DNA of 64,000 nt from Oscillospiraceae bacterium (GCA_015067435.1 SVMM01000006.1:62001-126000), one strand, 5' to 3'. Counted from the first letter of the stretch, positions 39,824-49,434 are shown. Notes: generated from the letters alone by a model not told the origin. Numbers and translations are program-made.

Positions 39824-42280
39824 ATGCGGCAAATTCCGAAAAAATTTGAGATCCCGCTGTGGTGCGTGCTGAGCCTTGCGCTCTCCGCGCTGGGGATCGT
39901 GCTCTACAGCGGACTTTACATGAAGGTCACGGCGCTTCTCGCGGGCGTTCTCGTGCTCGTGCTGGCGGCGCGCAGCGGCGACGTCGCGCCGCTGCGCTCG
40001 CCCTTTGTCTGGCCGCTGGCGGGCTATGTGTTGTTTGCCGGGCTGTCGGGTCTCTGGGCGATCACCGGGCGGTACCATCTGGAGTCATATCTGCAGCTGT
40101 TCACGGTGTTCTGCGTCTTTCTCTTCCTGTTGTTGCGCAAGCGGAACGCCACCAACGCGGCGCACGGCATGTTGGCGCTGATCGCTGTGACCGCCGGCAT
40201 CTATGGCTTTTTGAGCGTATTGGTCGCCACCATGAATTTTGTGGAACCGCTTCTGAAAGAAACACTCGGTCTGCTTAACAAAGCGGCAACTGGTCAGTTT
40301 CGGAATCGCATGTACGGTATCTTCGGCAATCCGAATGTTGAGGCCACCATCTTCGCCTACGGCATTTTCTTCTCCGTGGCGCTGCTGTGCGATGAAAAAA
40401 GCCGCGGCAGGCGCGCCTTGTTTGCTGTCACGCTGGCGTTCTGTGCTTACCCGATGCTGCTCGGCTTCAGCATGGGCGCGCTCGCTTGCTTTGGCGTGGC
40501 GATCCTACTCTTTTTGGTATTCGCCGGCACACAGCGCGTTGCCGTGCTGACGCAGATGTTGGTAGGCGCACTCCCGGCTTTGACCTGCGCATTTGCTGCA
40601 TTCCGCCTTAAGGGAAACACTTTCAGAGGTGGGTTACCGCCGTTGTTGCTTCTGTTTCTCTGCGCCGCGCTGTGCATTGTTCTGGAGCTGACCCTCGCTG
40701 ACCGGATGGCAGCGTTCCTCGACAAGCGGAAAAAGCTCGCAATCGGCTTTCCGATCGCAGTGCTGGCGCTCATTGTTGCTTTCGTTGTGATTGCAATTTC
40801 TGTCCACAAACCTCATGCTTTCGGCGAAGCAATCAGCCGTTCTTTCTATCCCACAACCGGCGAACATACGCTGCACATCGACGCAGATGGATCCGTCACG
40901 GTAAATATTACGTGCAGTTCTATGGACAGTATTCTTTATTCCTCCCGCTTCAAGCCCACAGTCGTCTATGACGGCTCCGACACAGAAATCACATTCACCG
41001 TGCCGGAGGACAGTGTTCTGTGCACCTTCGTCTTTTCCGCCGAAGATGGCGTAACGCTCCGCTCCGCGACGTTGGACGGAGCAAAGGCCGTCCCTCTGGA
41101 TTATCCGCTGCTGCCGACATATGTGGTTACGCGCATGCAGAATCTGCGGTATGATACCAACGCCTTGTCGCGCCGCCAGATGGCGGCGGACGCGCTGAAG
41201 CTCTGGCGCATGAGCCCCGTCGCGGGCAACGGTCTCGGCGCGTTTGAGGTCGGCGCGCAAATGGTGAAGTACATTCCTTATACCACCAAGTACGTCCATG
41301 ACCACTACGCACAGACGCTCTGCGAGGTCGGCGTGATCGGCTTTCTCCTCTGGATCGCGGCGCTGATCGCTCCAATTGCGGCACTCTGGCGCAAGCGGCG
41401 CGACACGGAGCACCCGATGCGATGGTGCTACGCCGCGCTGTGGGCGGCGGTCGTTCAGGTCGTGCTGCAAAGCTACACGGACGTCCTGTTTTCCTTCGTC
41501 GTCACACTCTGGTACGCCTTCGCGGTGTTCGCGCTGATCCTGCGCGGCTTTGTCACGGACGTCGCGGCGGAGCGCGCAGCGAACGAGCAGCCGGACGCGC
41601 ACATGACCAAGCGCGAGCGCACCGCCGCGGAGAAGGCCGCGCGCACCAGAGACCGGACGATCCGCGCCGCGCTGGCGGCTCCCATCATTGTGTTCCTGCT
41701 GACGGTCTGCGGCTTTTGGGCGGCGCAGTCTGTTTCCGAAAGAGCCGTTGCAACGCAGAGCGAGTACTTCTCGAACCTTGAACGCGCCGCGAAGCTCGAC
41801 CTTTACAACGCCGATATCTACCAATACAACTATCTGGTCGAGTCCATGCAGTCACCGACGACGGAGCGGGAGCGCGCCGTGGCCGACGAGTTTGCCGGAA
41901 AGCTGACGCGCTCACGCATCAAATATGTGCCCAGCTGGTTGATGACCTATTTCCTTGGCTCCGGTCAGTACGCGAGAGGCGTGGAGGAAGCGAATGTCGC
42001 GGCGGCGTACTTCGCCTGCAATCAGGATATCTGGACGCAGGTTGCGAGCCAGCTGCGCGTTGCGTTCGACAAGCCGGACACGCCGCTGGCGTTCGAGGGC
42101 GGCGACGCGCTGCTGGAGGGGCTGATGCAGTACCGCGCGGCGCTGGAACAGCACAACGCTGAATCCCTCATCAAGATCAAGCTCGACGAGGAAAACGAGG
42201 CGTTTTTCGCGAAGGTTGCGGAGGCGTACGCGCACAAGGACGACTCAGCGGAGATCTTCCGCGTGTTCAGCGCGAAATAA
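39824..42280 (+). CDS. O-antigen ligase/polymerase-like (Wzy_C) membrane protein
   Basis: 818 residues. About ten or more membrane segments are visible. The family signature is the long outer loop with GNGLGAFEVG and HDHYAQTLCEVGVIGF (H492). That loop carries an inserted beta-rich region (about 345-430). After the last membrane segment (about 620-645) a helical, TPR-like tail of about 170 residues follows. Such proteins polymerise or transfer lipid-linked glycans outside the membrane. There is no lipopolysaccharide here, so the acceptor is probably wall or protein; this is inference. The ATG at 39824 follows GAAGGA. It stands alone on the + strand, away from the polysaccharide operon. Confidence 0.87.
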   Translation: MRQIPKKFEIPLWCVLSLALSALGIVLYSGLYMKVTALLAGVLVLVLAARSGDVAPLRSPFVWPLAGYVLFAGLSGLWAITGRYHLESYLQLFTVFCVFLFLLLRKRNATNAAHGMLALIAVTAGIYGFLSVLVATMNFVEPLLKETLGLLNKAATGQFRNRMYGIFGNPNVEATIFAYGIFFSVALLCDEKSRGRRALFAVTLAFCAYPMLLGFSMGALACFGVAILLFLVFAGTQRVAVLTQMLVGALPALTCAFAAFRLKGNTFRGGLPPLLLLFLCAALCIVLELTLADRMAAFLDKRKKLAIGFPIAVLALIVAFVVIAISVHKPHAFGEAISRSFYPTTGEHTLHIDADGSVTVNITCSSMDSILYSSRFKPTVVYDGSDTEITFTVPEDSVLCTFVFSAEDGVTLRSATLDGAKAVPLDYPLLPTYVVTRMQNLRYDTNALSRRQMAADALKLWRMSPVAGNGLGAFEVGAQMVKYIPYTTKYVHDHYAQTLCEVGVIGFLLWIAALIAPIAALWRKRRDTEHPMRWCYAALWAAVVQVVLQSYTDVLFSFVVTLWYAFAVFALILRGFVTDVAAERAANEQPDAHMTKRERTAAEKAARTRDRTIRAALAAPIIVFLLTVCGFWAAQSVSERAVATQSEYFSNLERAAKLDLYNADIYQYNYLVESMQSPTTERERAVADEFAGKLTRSRIKYVPSWLMTYFLGSGQYARGVEEANVAAAYFACNQDIWTQVASQLRVAFDKPDTPLAFEGGDALLEGLMQYRAALEQHNAESLIKIKLDEENEAFFAKVAEAYAHKDDSAEIFRVFSAK

Positions 42281-42308
42281 GCAGACAAGCGCAAAAAAGA
42301 AAACGCGC

Positions 42309-42336
42309 TTGACAAGCGCGCGTTTCGCGGTATAAT
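42309..42336 (+). promoter_or_regulatory. Strong promoter of a transcript without an ORF
   Basis: TTGACA (42309-42314), a 16-base spacer and TATAAT (42331-42336). The -35 sits in the centre of the palindrome formed by CGCGCTT and AAGCGCG. The expected start point is near 42343. Confidence 0.82.
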
Positions 42337-42342
42337 AATTGC

Positions 42343-42515
42343 AGAAGGGCAAAGCCGATCAGCGGTTCAGCCCTGCATCATTAGGAATCCAAACAAAATG
42401 TGCTTGAACCCGTCACTTGGCAGAGTGGCGGGTTCCGCGTTTTACGATGATCGTCACCGCAAACTGTCCGATGATAAAAGAGCCGCGCCCCCGGAGGTCC
42501 GGGGGCGCGGATTTT
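42343..42515 (+). ncRNA. Candidate standalone small RNA of about 170 nt
   Basis: The stretch lies between a near-consensus promoter and a strong terminator, contains no credible ORF, and no + strand gene follows. Predicted structure by eye: a 5' stem-loop (42341-42380) with an inner AGCCG/CGGTT hairpin, a single-stranded A-rich part, then a 12-bp hairpin at 42406-42435 with loop TGGCAG, a second linker and the terminator. The ends do not pair as in 6S RNA, and it lacks SRP and tmRNA signatures. I could not assign a family. Confidence 0.6.
42483..42515. terminator. Terminator of the small RNA and of the convergent SLH gene
   Basis: A 13-bp GC-rich stem (42483-42495 with 42498-42510) is followed by ATTTT on the + strand. 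On the - strand it is followed by CTCTTTTAT, so it can serve the SLH gene, which ends at 42554. Confidence 0.88.
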
Positions 42516-42553
42516 GCTATGGGGTTTTAGGTTCTGTCTGCAATCAGATCAGA

Positions 42554-45500
42554 TTACTTTTTGCACACCCAGCTGGCACCATAGCTGCCGATCGAGATAT
42601 AGCAGGCATGGCCGTCGCAAGCGGTGACCATGGGATTGCCGATCAGCGCCTCAACGGACGTCTCACCGTGATACACACCGGAAATCGAATTCGACTTGTC
42701 GATGTCGGTGAAGGTCCAGGTAAGGCCCGTGGCAGCCTTGCTGCCGATCCAGTCGAACGTACCGGGATTGCCAGCCTTGACGGTGAAGCCCGTGTACGAA
42801 GTGTTGGTCGGGTTGGTGATGGTGGAGTCGGTGTCCTTGATGACGCGCGGGGTGTGGCTCTCAAGGACGACCCACTGCGCAACACCGGTGCTGCTGTTCA
42901 GCGCGGCAGCGATCTCGCCGACGAACTGCTTGTCATCCAGCTCCGTATTAGCGTCGATCAGAACGCTCAGAGCGGCGTCGAGGTTCGCGCACTTGATGGT
43001 CTCCTGATCCCACTTGGCAGGATTGCTCAAGGTGGACACGGTCGCGACCGGACGAACCACGAAGACCGGAGCGTCAGACTTGACCGCCAGACCGACGGAC
43101 AGACCTTCGACCTCGACATCATCTTCGCAGTAGGCATACAGGACGTTGCCCTTCACCGTGAGCGTGTCGGTACGGCCATCGCCATAGTGGTACAGGTCGA
43201 AGACCTTGTAGCCCTTGAGATCGTTGGTCTGGCTATGGGTTGCCCAGTCGGGGGCTTCGGCCTTGAACGAACCAAAGTCGGCAGCGGTGTAATTCGTATC
43301 CTTGTCTTTATCCTTGTTCGGGGACACAGAGTCGCCGTCCAGGATCTGCTCAACCTTGGTGACAAAGCCGTCCGCGTCGAAGGCCATGAGGAACATGGAG
43401 CCGTGAGCGTCGAAGTCAGCGGCGGTGTTGATCTTGTTCGCCTCGCCGAAGACCTGGTCATAGTTCTCGCCGCGGATGGTCAGGGTCTTCTCCTCGCCGT
43501 CAACGATGGCGGTGAAGTCCCACTTGGTCCAGGTGCCGTCCTTGTACTCCTTCTCGGCCGCGCCGGTCGCGAAGGCGTAGTTCTTGGTGCTGGCGGCGTC
43601 CTCGCCGACGATGACCATGCCGATCACGTAGTTGCTGGTGTCCTTGACCCAGAACACGGTATCCCTGACAGGGTCACCGCCGGGGTTGACCTTGCCGCGA
43701 TGATCCTTGACACCGGGATCCCCTTCTTTGTAGGGCTGGATGTCCACGGTCTGGATGCCGGTGTAGACGTTCGTCACCTTGGTGATACCGGCAACGGCAT
43801 CGGTGATCGCGTTACCAGCGACGGTGATGAACACGGACTTGTCGTTGCCGTAGGCAGCGCCGGAGCCGTACGCGGTACCGAGAACGCTGTTGCCGTTGGC
43901 GCCGTCGAGCACGCGGCAGTTCGCGGGATAGATATCGGCGGCCGCCTCGTCAAACTTGGTCGCACCGACCTGCGCGGGGTCGATCGGGGAGAGGGTGTAG
44001 ACGCCGTCGGTCTCCTTGTAGGTGAACCACTGGTTGCGCTGGATGGCCTTAATGCCATCCTTGTCCTTGAGATCCGGATACTGCGCGTACTTGGGCGCAT
44101 CACCGGCGGTATTCAGGATGTTATCGCTGGTCTTGGTGAGGTTGATCTCGATGGTCTTCATCGTGCCGTCGAGGAAGATGGCGTTCGCCTTGCAGGTGGC
44201 GTTGCCGATGTTGGTCGTGCCCAGATCATAACCCGTCAGGAACAGGTAGGTCTTGGTGGCAGACTCAGCCTCGATGTAGATGAGGTAACCATAGTTGTCC
44301 ACATACTCGGTGTAGGTCAGCTCAAGGGCTTCCTTGTTGTACTCGTGGAGCTTGGTCTCGTAGTTGTTGCCCTTCTTGCTGTAGGTCAGCTTCTCGCCGG
44401 CGGTGGAAGTGACGTAGCTGTTGGCCTTGTACTCCTTGAGCGCGACGCCGGTCTTCTCCTCGGCGGGCTTCTCAAGCGTACGGACCTCGGCATTGGTGTA
44501 GTCCGCCGCGTTATCGGTCGTCATCTGAACCATGATGGGATCATCCTTGGAATAGTTGACAGCCTCCGGAACCTCATCGCCGTACACGGTGATGTAGCTG
44601 CCGTTGGCATGCTTGCCGTTGCAGTAAACAAACAGACGCAGCTGGTCGGTGCTCTTGTCGTAGGAGGAATCCGCCCACGCAAAGAAGGTGTTGATCGTGA
44701 CGATGCGGACCGTGGGGATATCGCCGTTGAACAGATAGACCTCGGTCAGCGCGCCGTTGCCGGGATAAGCATAGCTTTCCGTGTTGGTGCGGATCATGTT
44801 GTTGGGCAGGATGTCGTTGACAACCTCAGCGCCGTCAACATAGTAGTCGAAGAAGCAGTTGTTGACAACGGTGTCGCCCAGCAGCTCGTTGAGCTCCTTG
44901 CCGGTGATGCCGGTAGTGTAGGTCGCAACCAGGTTGTCCTTGTTGACGAACTTGCCGACCTCTTCGTTGTTGTAGGTCCAAACGCTGCAGGGACGCTGGA
45001 ACGCATCCGTGTCACCTTTAAGGATCAGGCCGGGATAATACTGCTCGCCGAACTCAATGATCTTGGCGGCGTGGTTCTCGTTGAGAACCGCGTTGTCAAT
45101 GTGGTTGTAGCGGGCGTCGCTGGAAGCGGTGGTCATGTACTCCCAGTTGGAAGCACCGAACTGGACCTCAGCACCGTTCACGCTGATGTTGCTGCCCTTG
45201 TTGGCATACTGGACCAGCGGGGTCTTGATGGCGTTGAACGCGTACAGGGCCGCCTCCTGACGGGTGCAGTTCGCGGTAACGACGACGTCGCTGTTGCCAT
45301 CGAACAGGCCCACGCGGTTGGCGATCTTGCTGGTGTGGATGCGGTAGTCAGCACCGGTCATGCCCTCGATCTCAGCGTCATAGCCGAGAGCGCCGAGCAG
45401 CATCTTGGCGAAGTCGATCACCAGGAGCGTGCCGTCGGGGCTGAACTTGCCGTTGCCGATACCGTTGATGATGCCCTCGGCAGCGCAGTACTCAATGTAC

Positions 45501-45814
45501 TTGGCGCCCCAGTGGGAAGCGGGGACATCGGAGAACTTGGTGCCGCTGGCGACCAGAACCTTCTCAGCGGTCTCGTTGCCGAGGCGCAGATAGGCAATGA
45601 TCTTAGCGGCCTCCGCACGGGACAGATAGTCGTTCGCGCGGAAGGAGCCATCGGGGTCACCGATCATGACCTTGATGGCCTGCATGACCGCGACAGCTTC
45701 CTCATAAGTGATGCTCTTGGCATCCTTATAGTCACTGACCGCGGCGTTGGTACCGACAGTCGCCAGACCGAGGGTCATGACCAGAGCCAGTACCAGAGCG
45801 AGTAACTTTTTCAT
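42554..45814 (-). CDS. SLH-domain surface protein, candidate S-layer protein
   Basis: 1086 residues. A signal peptide (1-24, ending TNAA) is followed by three N-terminal SLH modules (about 27-78, 93-146 and a weaker one at 158-198) that attach the protein to the wall. The remaining 890 residues are rich in Asp, Asn, Thr, Tyr and Val and show no repeat or enzyme motif I recognise. Composition, N-terminal SLH position, strong SD (AGAAAGGAG) and a long structured 5' leader fit a highly expressed S-layer subunit. It differs from the other two SLH proteins of the window, which carry SLH at the C-terminus. It ends at the terminator shared with the small RNA. Confidence 0.88.
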   Translation of the reverse strand: MKKLLALVLALVMTLGLATVGTNAAVSDYKDAKSITYEEAVAVMQAIKVMIGDPDGSFRANDYLSRAEAAKIIAYLRLGNETAEKVLVASGTKFSDVPASHWGAKYIEYCAAEGIINGIGNGKFSPDGTLLVIDFAKMLLGALGYDAEIEGMTGADYRIHTSKIANRVGLFDGNSDVVVTANCTRQEAALYAFNAIKTPLVQYANKGSNISVNGAEVQFGASNWEYMTTASSDARYNHIDNAVLNENHAAKIIEFGEQYYPGLILKGDTDAFQRPCSVWTYNNEEVGKFVNKDNLVATYTTGITGKELNELLGDTVVNNCFFDYYVDGAEVVNDILPNNMIRTNTESYAYPGNGALTEVYLFNGDIPTVRIVTINTFFAWADSSYDKSTDQLRLFVYCNGKHANGSYITVYGDEVPEAVNYSKDDPIMVQMTTDNAADYTNAEVRTLEKPAEEKTGVALKEYKANSYVTSTAGEKLTYSKKGNNYETKLHEYNKEALELTYTEYVDNYGYLIYIEAESATKTYLFLTGYDLGTTNIGNATCKANAIFLDGTMKTIEINLTKTSDNILNTAGDAPKYAQYPDLKDKDGIKAIQRNQWFTYKETDGVYTLSPIDPAQVGATKFDEAAADIYPANCRVLDGANGNSVLGTAYGSGAAYGNDKSVFITVAGNAITDAVAGITKVTNVYTGIQTVDIQPYKEGDPGVKDHRGKVNPGGDPVRDTVFWVKDTSNYVIGMVIVGEDAASTKNYAFATGAAEKEYKDGTWTKWDFTAIVDGEEKTLTIRGENYDQVFGEANKINTAADFDAHGSMFLMAFDADGFVTKVEQILDGDSVSPNKDKDKDTNYTAADFGSFKAEAPDWATHSQTNDLKGYKVFDLYHYGDGRTDTLTVKGNVLYAYCEDDVEVEGLSVGLAVKSDAPVFVVRPVATVSTLSNPAKWDQETIKCANLDAALSVLIDANTELDDKQFVGEIAAALNSSTGVAQWVVLESHTPRVIKDTDSTITNPTNTSYTGFTVKAGNPGTFDWIGSKAATGLTWTFTDIDKSNSISGVYHGETSVEALIGNPMVTACDGHACYISIGSYGASWVCKK

Positions 45815-45944
45815 AAGCAGTTACTCTCCTTTCTAAAAATTTGCCGAAACGCCTTCGGGCTCGCGCCGATTTCCGGCTTACTTACCGGGGCTAGCCGTTC
45901 CCGTAACTAAACCGGGAGATTCGGCAACACCCCCCTCCGGTGTT
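45815..45944 (-). promoter_or_regulatory. Structured 5' leader of the SLH gene, riboswitch candidate
   Basis: In the - strand RNA an AACACC/GGTGTT hairpin (45944-45926) leads into a domain closed by an 8-bp stem, TTGCCGAA (45927-45920) with TTCGGCAA (45848-45841). Inside are a CCCG/CGGG hairpin, a CCGG/CCGG hairpin with loop TAAGTAAG and a GCC/GGC hairpin, giving a multi-branch junction. The SD follows 15 bases later. The compact fold and GC-rich conserved-looking loops suggest ligand control. I could not match it securely to the c-di-AMP, c-di-GMP or other classes I know. Confidence 0.55.
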
Positions 45945-45955
45945 CCTGCAAGCAT

Positions 45956-45984
45956 AAGATAAACGATGTGTCAAAAAATTGCAA
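45956..45984 (-). promoter_or_regulatory. Probable promoter of the SLH gene
   Basis: TTGCAA (45984-45979) and TATCTT (45961-45956) on the - strand, spaced 17 bases. It would start the RNA near 45949, just before the folded leader. A TTGACA nearby has the wrong spacing. Confidence 0.5.
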
Positions 45985-46036
45985 GCGTTTTTGGGTACAT
46001 GTAACATAACTGTAATATTACAGGGCGGCGTTTCCA

Positions 46037-46073
46037 GCATCTTGTGTTTTGGACGCGCGCAAGCACAAGATGC
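46037..46073. repeat. Perfect 10-bp inverted repeat downstream of ugd
   Basis: GCATCTTGTG (46037-46046) and CACAAGATGC (46064-46073) are separated by 17 bases. It lies 53 bases after the last gene of the polysaccharide operon. No T-run follows on either strand, so a terminator, RNA-processing signal or operator are all possible. The rest of the 311-base gap between the two genes holds only the SLH promoter and leader. Confidence 0.6.
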
Positions 46074-46125
46074 GCCATGTTTCGGTTGTTATGTAATGTA
46101 ATGTATCTGTACGCAGGCGCCAGAC

Positions 46126-47352
46126 TCAATCCCGCCTGAACAAATCTCTTGTATAGACCTTGTCCTTCACATCGTCCAGCACGCTTTCGTAGCGGTTGGC
46201 AATGATCGCGTCAGATGAGTTTTTAAAGCTTTCGATATCGTTCACCACGAGGCTGCCGAAGAATGTGCTCCCGTTCTCCAACGTCGGCTCATAGATGATG
46301 ACTGTTGCGCCTTTTGCCTTGATGCGCTTCATCACGCCCTGAATGCTGCTCTGGCGGAAGTTATCGCTGTTCGCTTTCATCGTCAGGCGAAAAACACCGA
46401 CGGTAAGCGGGCGTTCCTTTTCCGCGTTCCACATCGACGACGCCGTATAATACCCCGCGCGGTCCAGCACGCGGTCGGCGATGAAGTCCTTGCGCGTGCG
46501 GTTGCTCTCGACGATTGCCTGGATCAGATTCTCCGGCACATCCTGATAATTCGCCAGCAGCTGCTTTGTGTCCTTCGGCAGGCAGTAGCCGCCGTAGCCG
46601 AAGCTCGGGTTGTTGTACTGGTCGCCGATACGCGGATCGAGGCAGACGCCGCGGATGATGTCTGCCGTATCCAATCCTTTCAACTCGGCGTAAGTGTCCA
46701 GCTCGTTGAAATAACTCACGCGCAGCGCGAGGTAGGTATTGGCGAACAGCTTGACCGCCTCTGCCTCGGTATAGCCCATAAACAGCGTCTCGACGTTCTC
46801 CTTGACCGCCCCCTCCCGCAGCAGAGCGGCAAAAGCCTCCGCCGCCTCGCGTGTGCTCTCGTCGCAACCGACAATGATGCGGCTGGGATAGAGGTTATCG
46901 TAGAGCGCCTTGCTCTCACGCAAAAACTCCGGGCTGAACAGCAGCTTGTCCGTGCCCAGCCGTTCGCGCGCAGAAACGGTAAAGCCGACCGGGATCGTCG
47001 ACTTCACGATCATAAACGCATCCGGGTTGAGCGTCTTGACCTGCGTGATGACAGATTCCACCGCCGAGCAGTCGAAAAAGTTCTTTTTGGGGTCATAGTT
47101 CGTCGGCACCGCAATGACGACGAACTCTGCATCCCGATATGCATCCGGGTCCGTTGTTGCCGTCAAGTCAAGCGGCTTATTCGCCAGATAATCCTCTATA
47201 TAGTCGTCCTGAATGGGCGACTTTTTCTGGTTGATCTGCTCCACGCGCTCGGGCACGATATCCACGGCGGTGACGTGGTTATGCTGCGCGAGCAGCACCG
47301 CAAGCGACATGCCGACATAGCCCGTGCCGGCGACGACGATGTTTTTGTTCAT
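46126..47352 (-). CDS. ugd: UDP-glucose/UDP-sugar 6-dehydrogenase
   Basis: 408 residues. It has the N-terminal NAD site [14 protein letters not shown], the family lysine in [14 protein letters not shown] and the catalytic C257 in [12 protein letters not shown]. It oxidises UDP-glucose to UDP-glucuronate with two NAD. The C-terminal domain (TVIIYEPTL) is complete. The ATG at 47352 overlaps the stop of the epimerase gene as ATGA, so the pair is coupled. It is the last gene of the polysaccharide operon and has high GC like the rest of the chromosome. Its product would be substrate for the epimerase next to it. Confidence 0.93.
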   Translation of the reverse strand: MNKNIVVAGTGYVGMSLAVLLAQHNHVTAVDIVPERVEQINQKKSPIQDDYIEDYLANKPLDLTATTDPDAYRDAEFVVIAVPTNYDPKKNFFDCSAVESVITQVKTLNPDAFMIVKSTIPVGFTVSARERLGTDKLLFSPEFLRESKALYDNLYPSRIIVGCDESTREAAEAFAALLREGAVKENVETLFMGYTEAEAVKLFANTYLALRVSYFNELDTYAELKGLDTADIIRGVCLDPRIGDQYNNPSFGYGGYCLPKDTKQLLANYQDVPENLIQAIVESNRTRKDFIADRVLDRAGYYTASSMWNAEKERPLTVGVFRLTMKANSDNFRQSSIQGVMKRIKAKGATVIIYEPTLENGSTFFGSLVVNDIESFKNSSDAIIANRYESVLDDVKDKVYTRDLFRRD

Positions 47353-48443
47353 ACCTGATAATACTCCTTGTACCACTCGGCAAATTTGCGCAAGCCTTCG
47401 CGGATGCCGATCCGCGGGCGGAACCCGAAATCACGCTCCAGCGCCGCACAGTCCGCATATGTCACGGGTACGTCGCCCGGCTGCATCGGCGCAAGCTCCT
47501 TGTGCGCCTCAAAATCATAGTCCGCCGGCAGCACGCCCGCGCGGACCAACTCCTCCTGCAAAGTCGTCACATAGTCCAGCAGATTCTCCGGCTGTCCTCC
47601 GCCGATGTTGTAAACTGCATACGGCGGCAACGGCAGGCCGTCCTCGCCCATTTTGCGCTCCGGCGCGCCGCGCATCACGCGAACAACGCCCTCGACGATA
47701 TCGTCGATATAGGTAAAATCGCGTTTCATGTCGCCGTAGTTGAAGATTTTGATCGTTTCGCCGCGTGTGAGTTTCTGTGTCGCGCTGTAGTAGAACATAT
47801 CCGGCCGTCCCGCGGGGCCGTAGACTGTAAAGAACCGCAGGCCCGTAGAGGGGATGTTGTAGAGCTTGCTGTAGGCATGGGCAAGCAGTTCGTTGCTCTT
47901 TTTCGTCGCGGCATAGAGCGAAACAGGGTTGTCCACCTTATCGTCGGTGCTGAACGGCACTTTCTTGTTGCCGCCGTAGACTGAGGAACTTGAAGCGTAA
48001 ACGAGGTGCTCCACGCCCGTCGCACCGCCGTCATAGCTGTAGCGGCAAGATTCGAGGATGTTGTAAAACCCGATAATGTTCGACTCGATGTAAACGTCCG
48101 GGTGATCGATAGAATAGCGCACGCCCGCCTGTGCCGCGAGGTTGACAACAATTTCAGGCTTGTATTCTGTGAAAATACGGTCGATAAACGGCTTGTCTGC
48201 AATGGAACCGCGAAGAAACGTCCACGAGGACGCAGAATGTTTCGCCGCCTCGTCGATCAAGTGCAGGCGGTAGTCCTTGAGCGCAGGATCGTAGTAATCG
48301 TTGCAGTTGTCCACGCCGATGATCCGCGCACCGTCCGTCTCCGTGAGCAGACGTAGCACAAGGTTCGCGCCGACAAAACCAGCGGCGCCGGTGATAAGGA
48401 GGGTTTTCCTCTCTAGTGATAGCTGCACTTTACTTATTCGCAT
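47349..48443 (-). CDS. NAD-dependent epimerase, probable UDP-glucuronate 4-epimerase
   Basis: 364 residues from the ATG at 48443, which has GAAGGG upstream; two upstream ATGs lack an SD. It is an extended SDR with NAD motif [10 protein letters not shown] (19-28) and catalytic Y177-x3-K181 (SLYAATKK). The segment [16 protein letters not shown] after strand 2 is typical of UDP-glucuronate 4-epimerases, which make UDP-galacturonate. Together with ugd it supplies UDP-GlcA and UDP-GalA to the polysaccharide. It overlaps the glycosyltransferase-like gene upstream by 14 bases. It is near the point where base composition changes from GC-rich to AT-rich. Confidence 0.88.
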   Translation of the reverse strand: MRISKVQLSLERKTLLITGAAGFVGANLVLRLLTETDGARIIGVDNCNDYYDPALKDYRLHLIDEAAKHSASSWTFLRGSIADKPFIDRIFTEYKPEIVVNLAAQAGVRYSIDHPDVYIESNIIGFYNILESCRYSYDGGATGVEHLVYASSSSVYGGNKKVPFSTDDKVDNPVSLYAATKKSNELLAHAYSKLYNIPSTGLRFFTVYGPAGRPDMFYYSATQKLTRGETIKIFNYGDMKRDFTYIDDIVEGVVRVMRGAPERKMGEDGLPLPPYAVYNIGGGQPENLLDYVTTLQEELVRAGVLPADYDFEAHKELAPMQPGDVPVTYADCAALERDFGFRPRIGIREGLRKFAEWYKEYYQV

Positions 48444-49434
48444 TATACCCTTCATATAATTGAATTCTTCCATCATAATAATTCATCATTTTTCTTATCA
48501 GCTCAGAGGCCGCTTCATCGTCTTCCCAAATTAATCTTTGTAAAGTCGCATTATTTGTATATTTCTTATAAAAATCCATATAGTATTCAAAATACCTGTT
48601 TGACAGCACCACTTCTTCATGTGGACTCATTCGCCAATCGCCCAAATGGAGCCCATGCTCTGGTCTAAATACTTTTGATTTTGGATTATCGTTCTCAAAG
48701 AGAAATCTCTTGTTTAAGTCATTTGAGTCGTAATCGGGAATCCCCAAACCAGATCTGTAAATGAGTTCAAACAAAACACTCTCGTCATTAATGCTAGCCT
48801 TTGTCCAAAAGTAAGATTCTCCCTCTACTACATTATTCAATTCTTGTACCAAAAGCGGGATCTGCTCTTTAAGTGCCGGGAAACACTCGCGCGTTTTCAT
48901 AAAGTGAAGCCCTGTTAGTCTCTTCCACTCCCTGATAGGAAATCTCGCGGTTTTAATTGTTTCCCAAATACCATAACGAAGAAGGTTCCCCCCAATGTGT
49001 CGAATAGAATTGTTTTCGCGATAAAGGCGTATGCAATTGCTGTATGGTAGGCCCAAATAATCACAATGCGTAATATGCTGTTCATATAGGCCCATGTCCT
49101 CATGCGCAATTAAAATGTCAATATCGCCAATATATACAGAATTATATTGAAGGAATTCATCGTTCACGAGGAACCATCTAACCGCTCTGGATATCTCATA
49201 GTTTCTCAGAGCAGCTTCTGAGAAACCAACATTTTTGTAATTGAATCTTCGTATAGAATAATTGTGGCACTCCAATTCATCCAGTTGCTTTCTATACTTC
49301 TGATCAAACTCAATATCCGTATATATGCAAATATCATAATTTGGGTATTCTACATTAAAAAAATAAATATAATATGGGATAAAAGACTGATACGCTCTGC
49401 CAAAAACATATGTCACAATGCAAATATCCTTCAT
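48430..49434 (-). CDS. Putative glycosyltransferase with a DxD motif
   Basis: 334 residues, start at the ATG with AAAGG 8 bases upstream. The N-terminus (ICIVTYVFGRAYQSFIPYYIYF) and the motif YIGDIDILI with D104 and D106 are what one expects of a GT-A fold enzyme handling a nucleotide sugar; the long C-terminal part has HIGGNLLRYG and GLHLGDWRM, a distant resemblance to family 8-like transferases. The exact family and linkage are not clear. It has no membrane segment. The gene is AT-rich, unlike the two downstream sugar-nucleotide genes. Confidence 0.65.
   Translation of the reverse strand: MKDICIVTYVFGRAYQSFIPYYIYFFNVEYPNYDICIYTDIEFDQKYRKQLDELECHNYSIRRFNYKNVGFSEAALRNYEISRAVRWFLVNDEFLQYNSVYIGDIDILIAHEDMGLYEQHITHCDYLGLPYSNCIRLYRENNSIRHIGGNLLRYGIWETIKTARFPIREWKRLTGLHFMKTRECFPALKEQIPLLVQELNNVVEGESYFWTKASINDESVLFELIYRSGLGIPDYDSNDLNKRFLFENDNPKSKVFRPEHGLHLGDWRMSPHEEVVLSNRYFEYYMDFYKKYTNNATLQRLIWEDDEAASELIRKMMNYYDGRIQLYEGYNANK

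Noticed and set aside
42343-42515. T-box leader, 6S RNA, SRP RNA or tmRNA as identity of the small RNA
   Set aside because: An AGAGTGG...CCGCG stretch recalls a T-box, but there is no stem I or downstream gene. The ends do not pair as in 6S, and SRP and tmRNA hallmarks are missing.
42398-45805. An 1135-codon + strand frame opposite the SLH gene
   Set aside because: No domain, signal peptide or SD. The minus-strand gene has a signal peptide, SLH domains and a strong SD, and the frame crosses the terminator of the small RNA.
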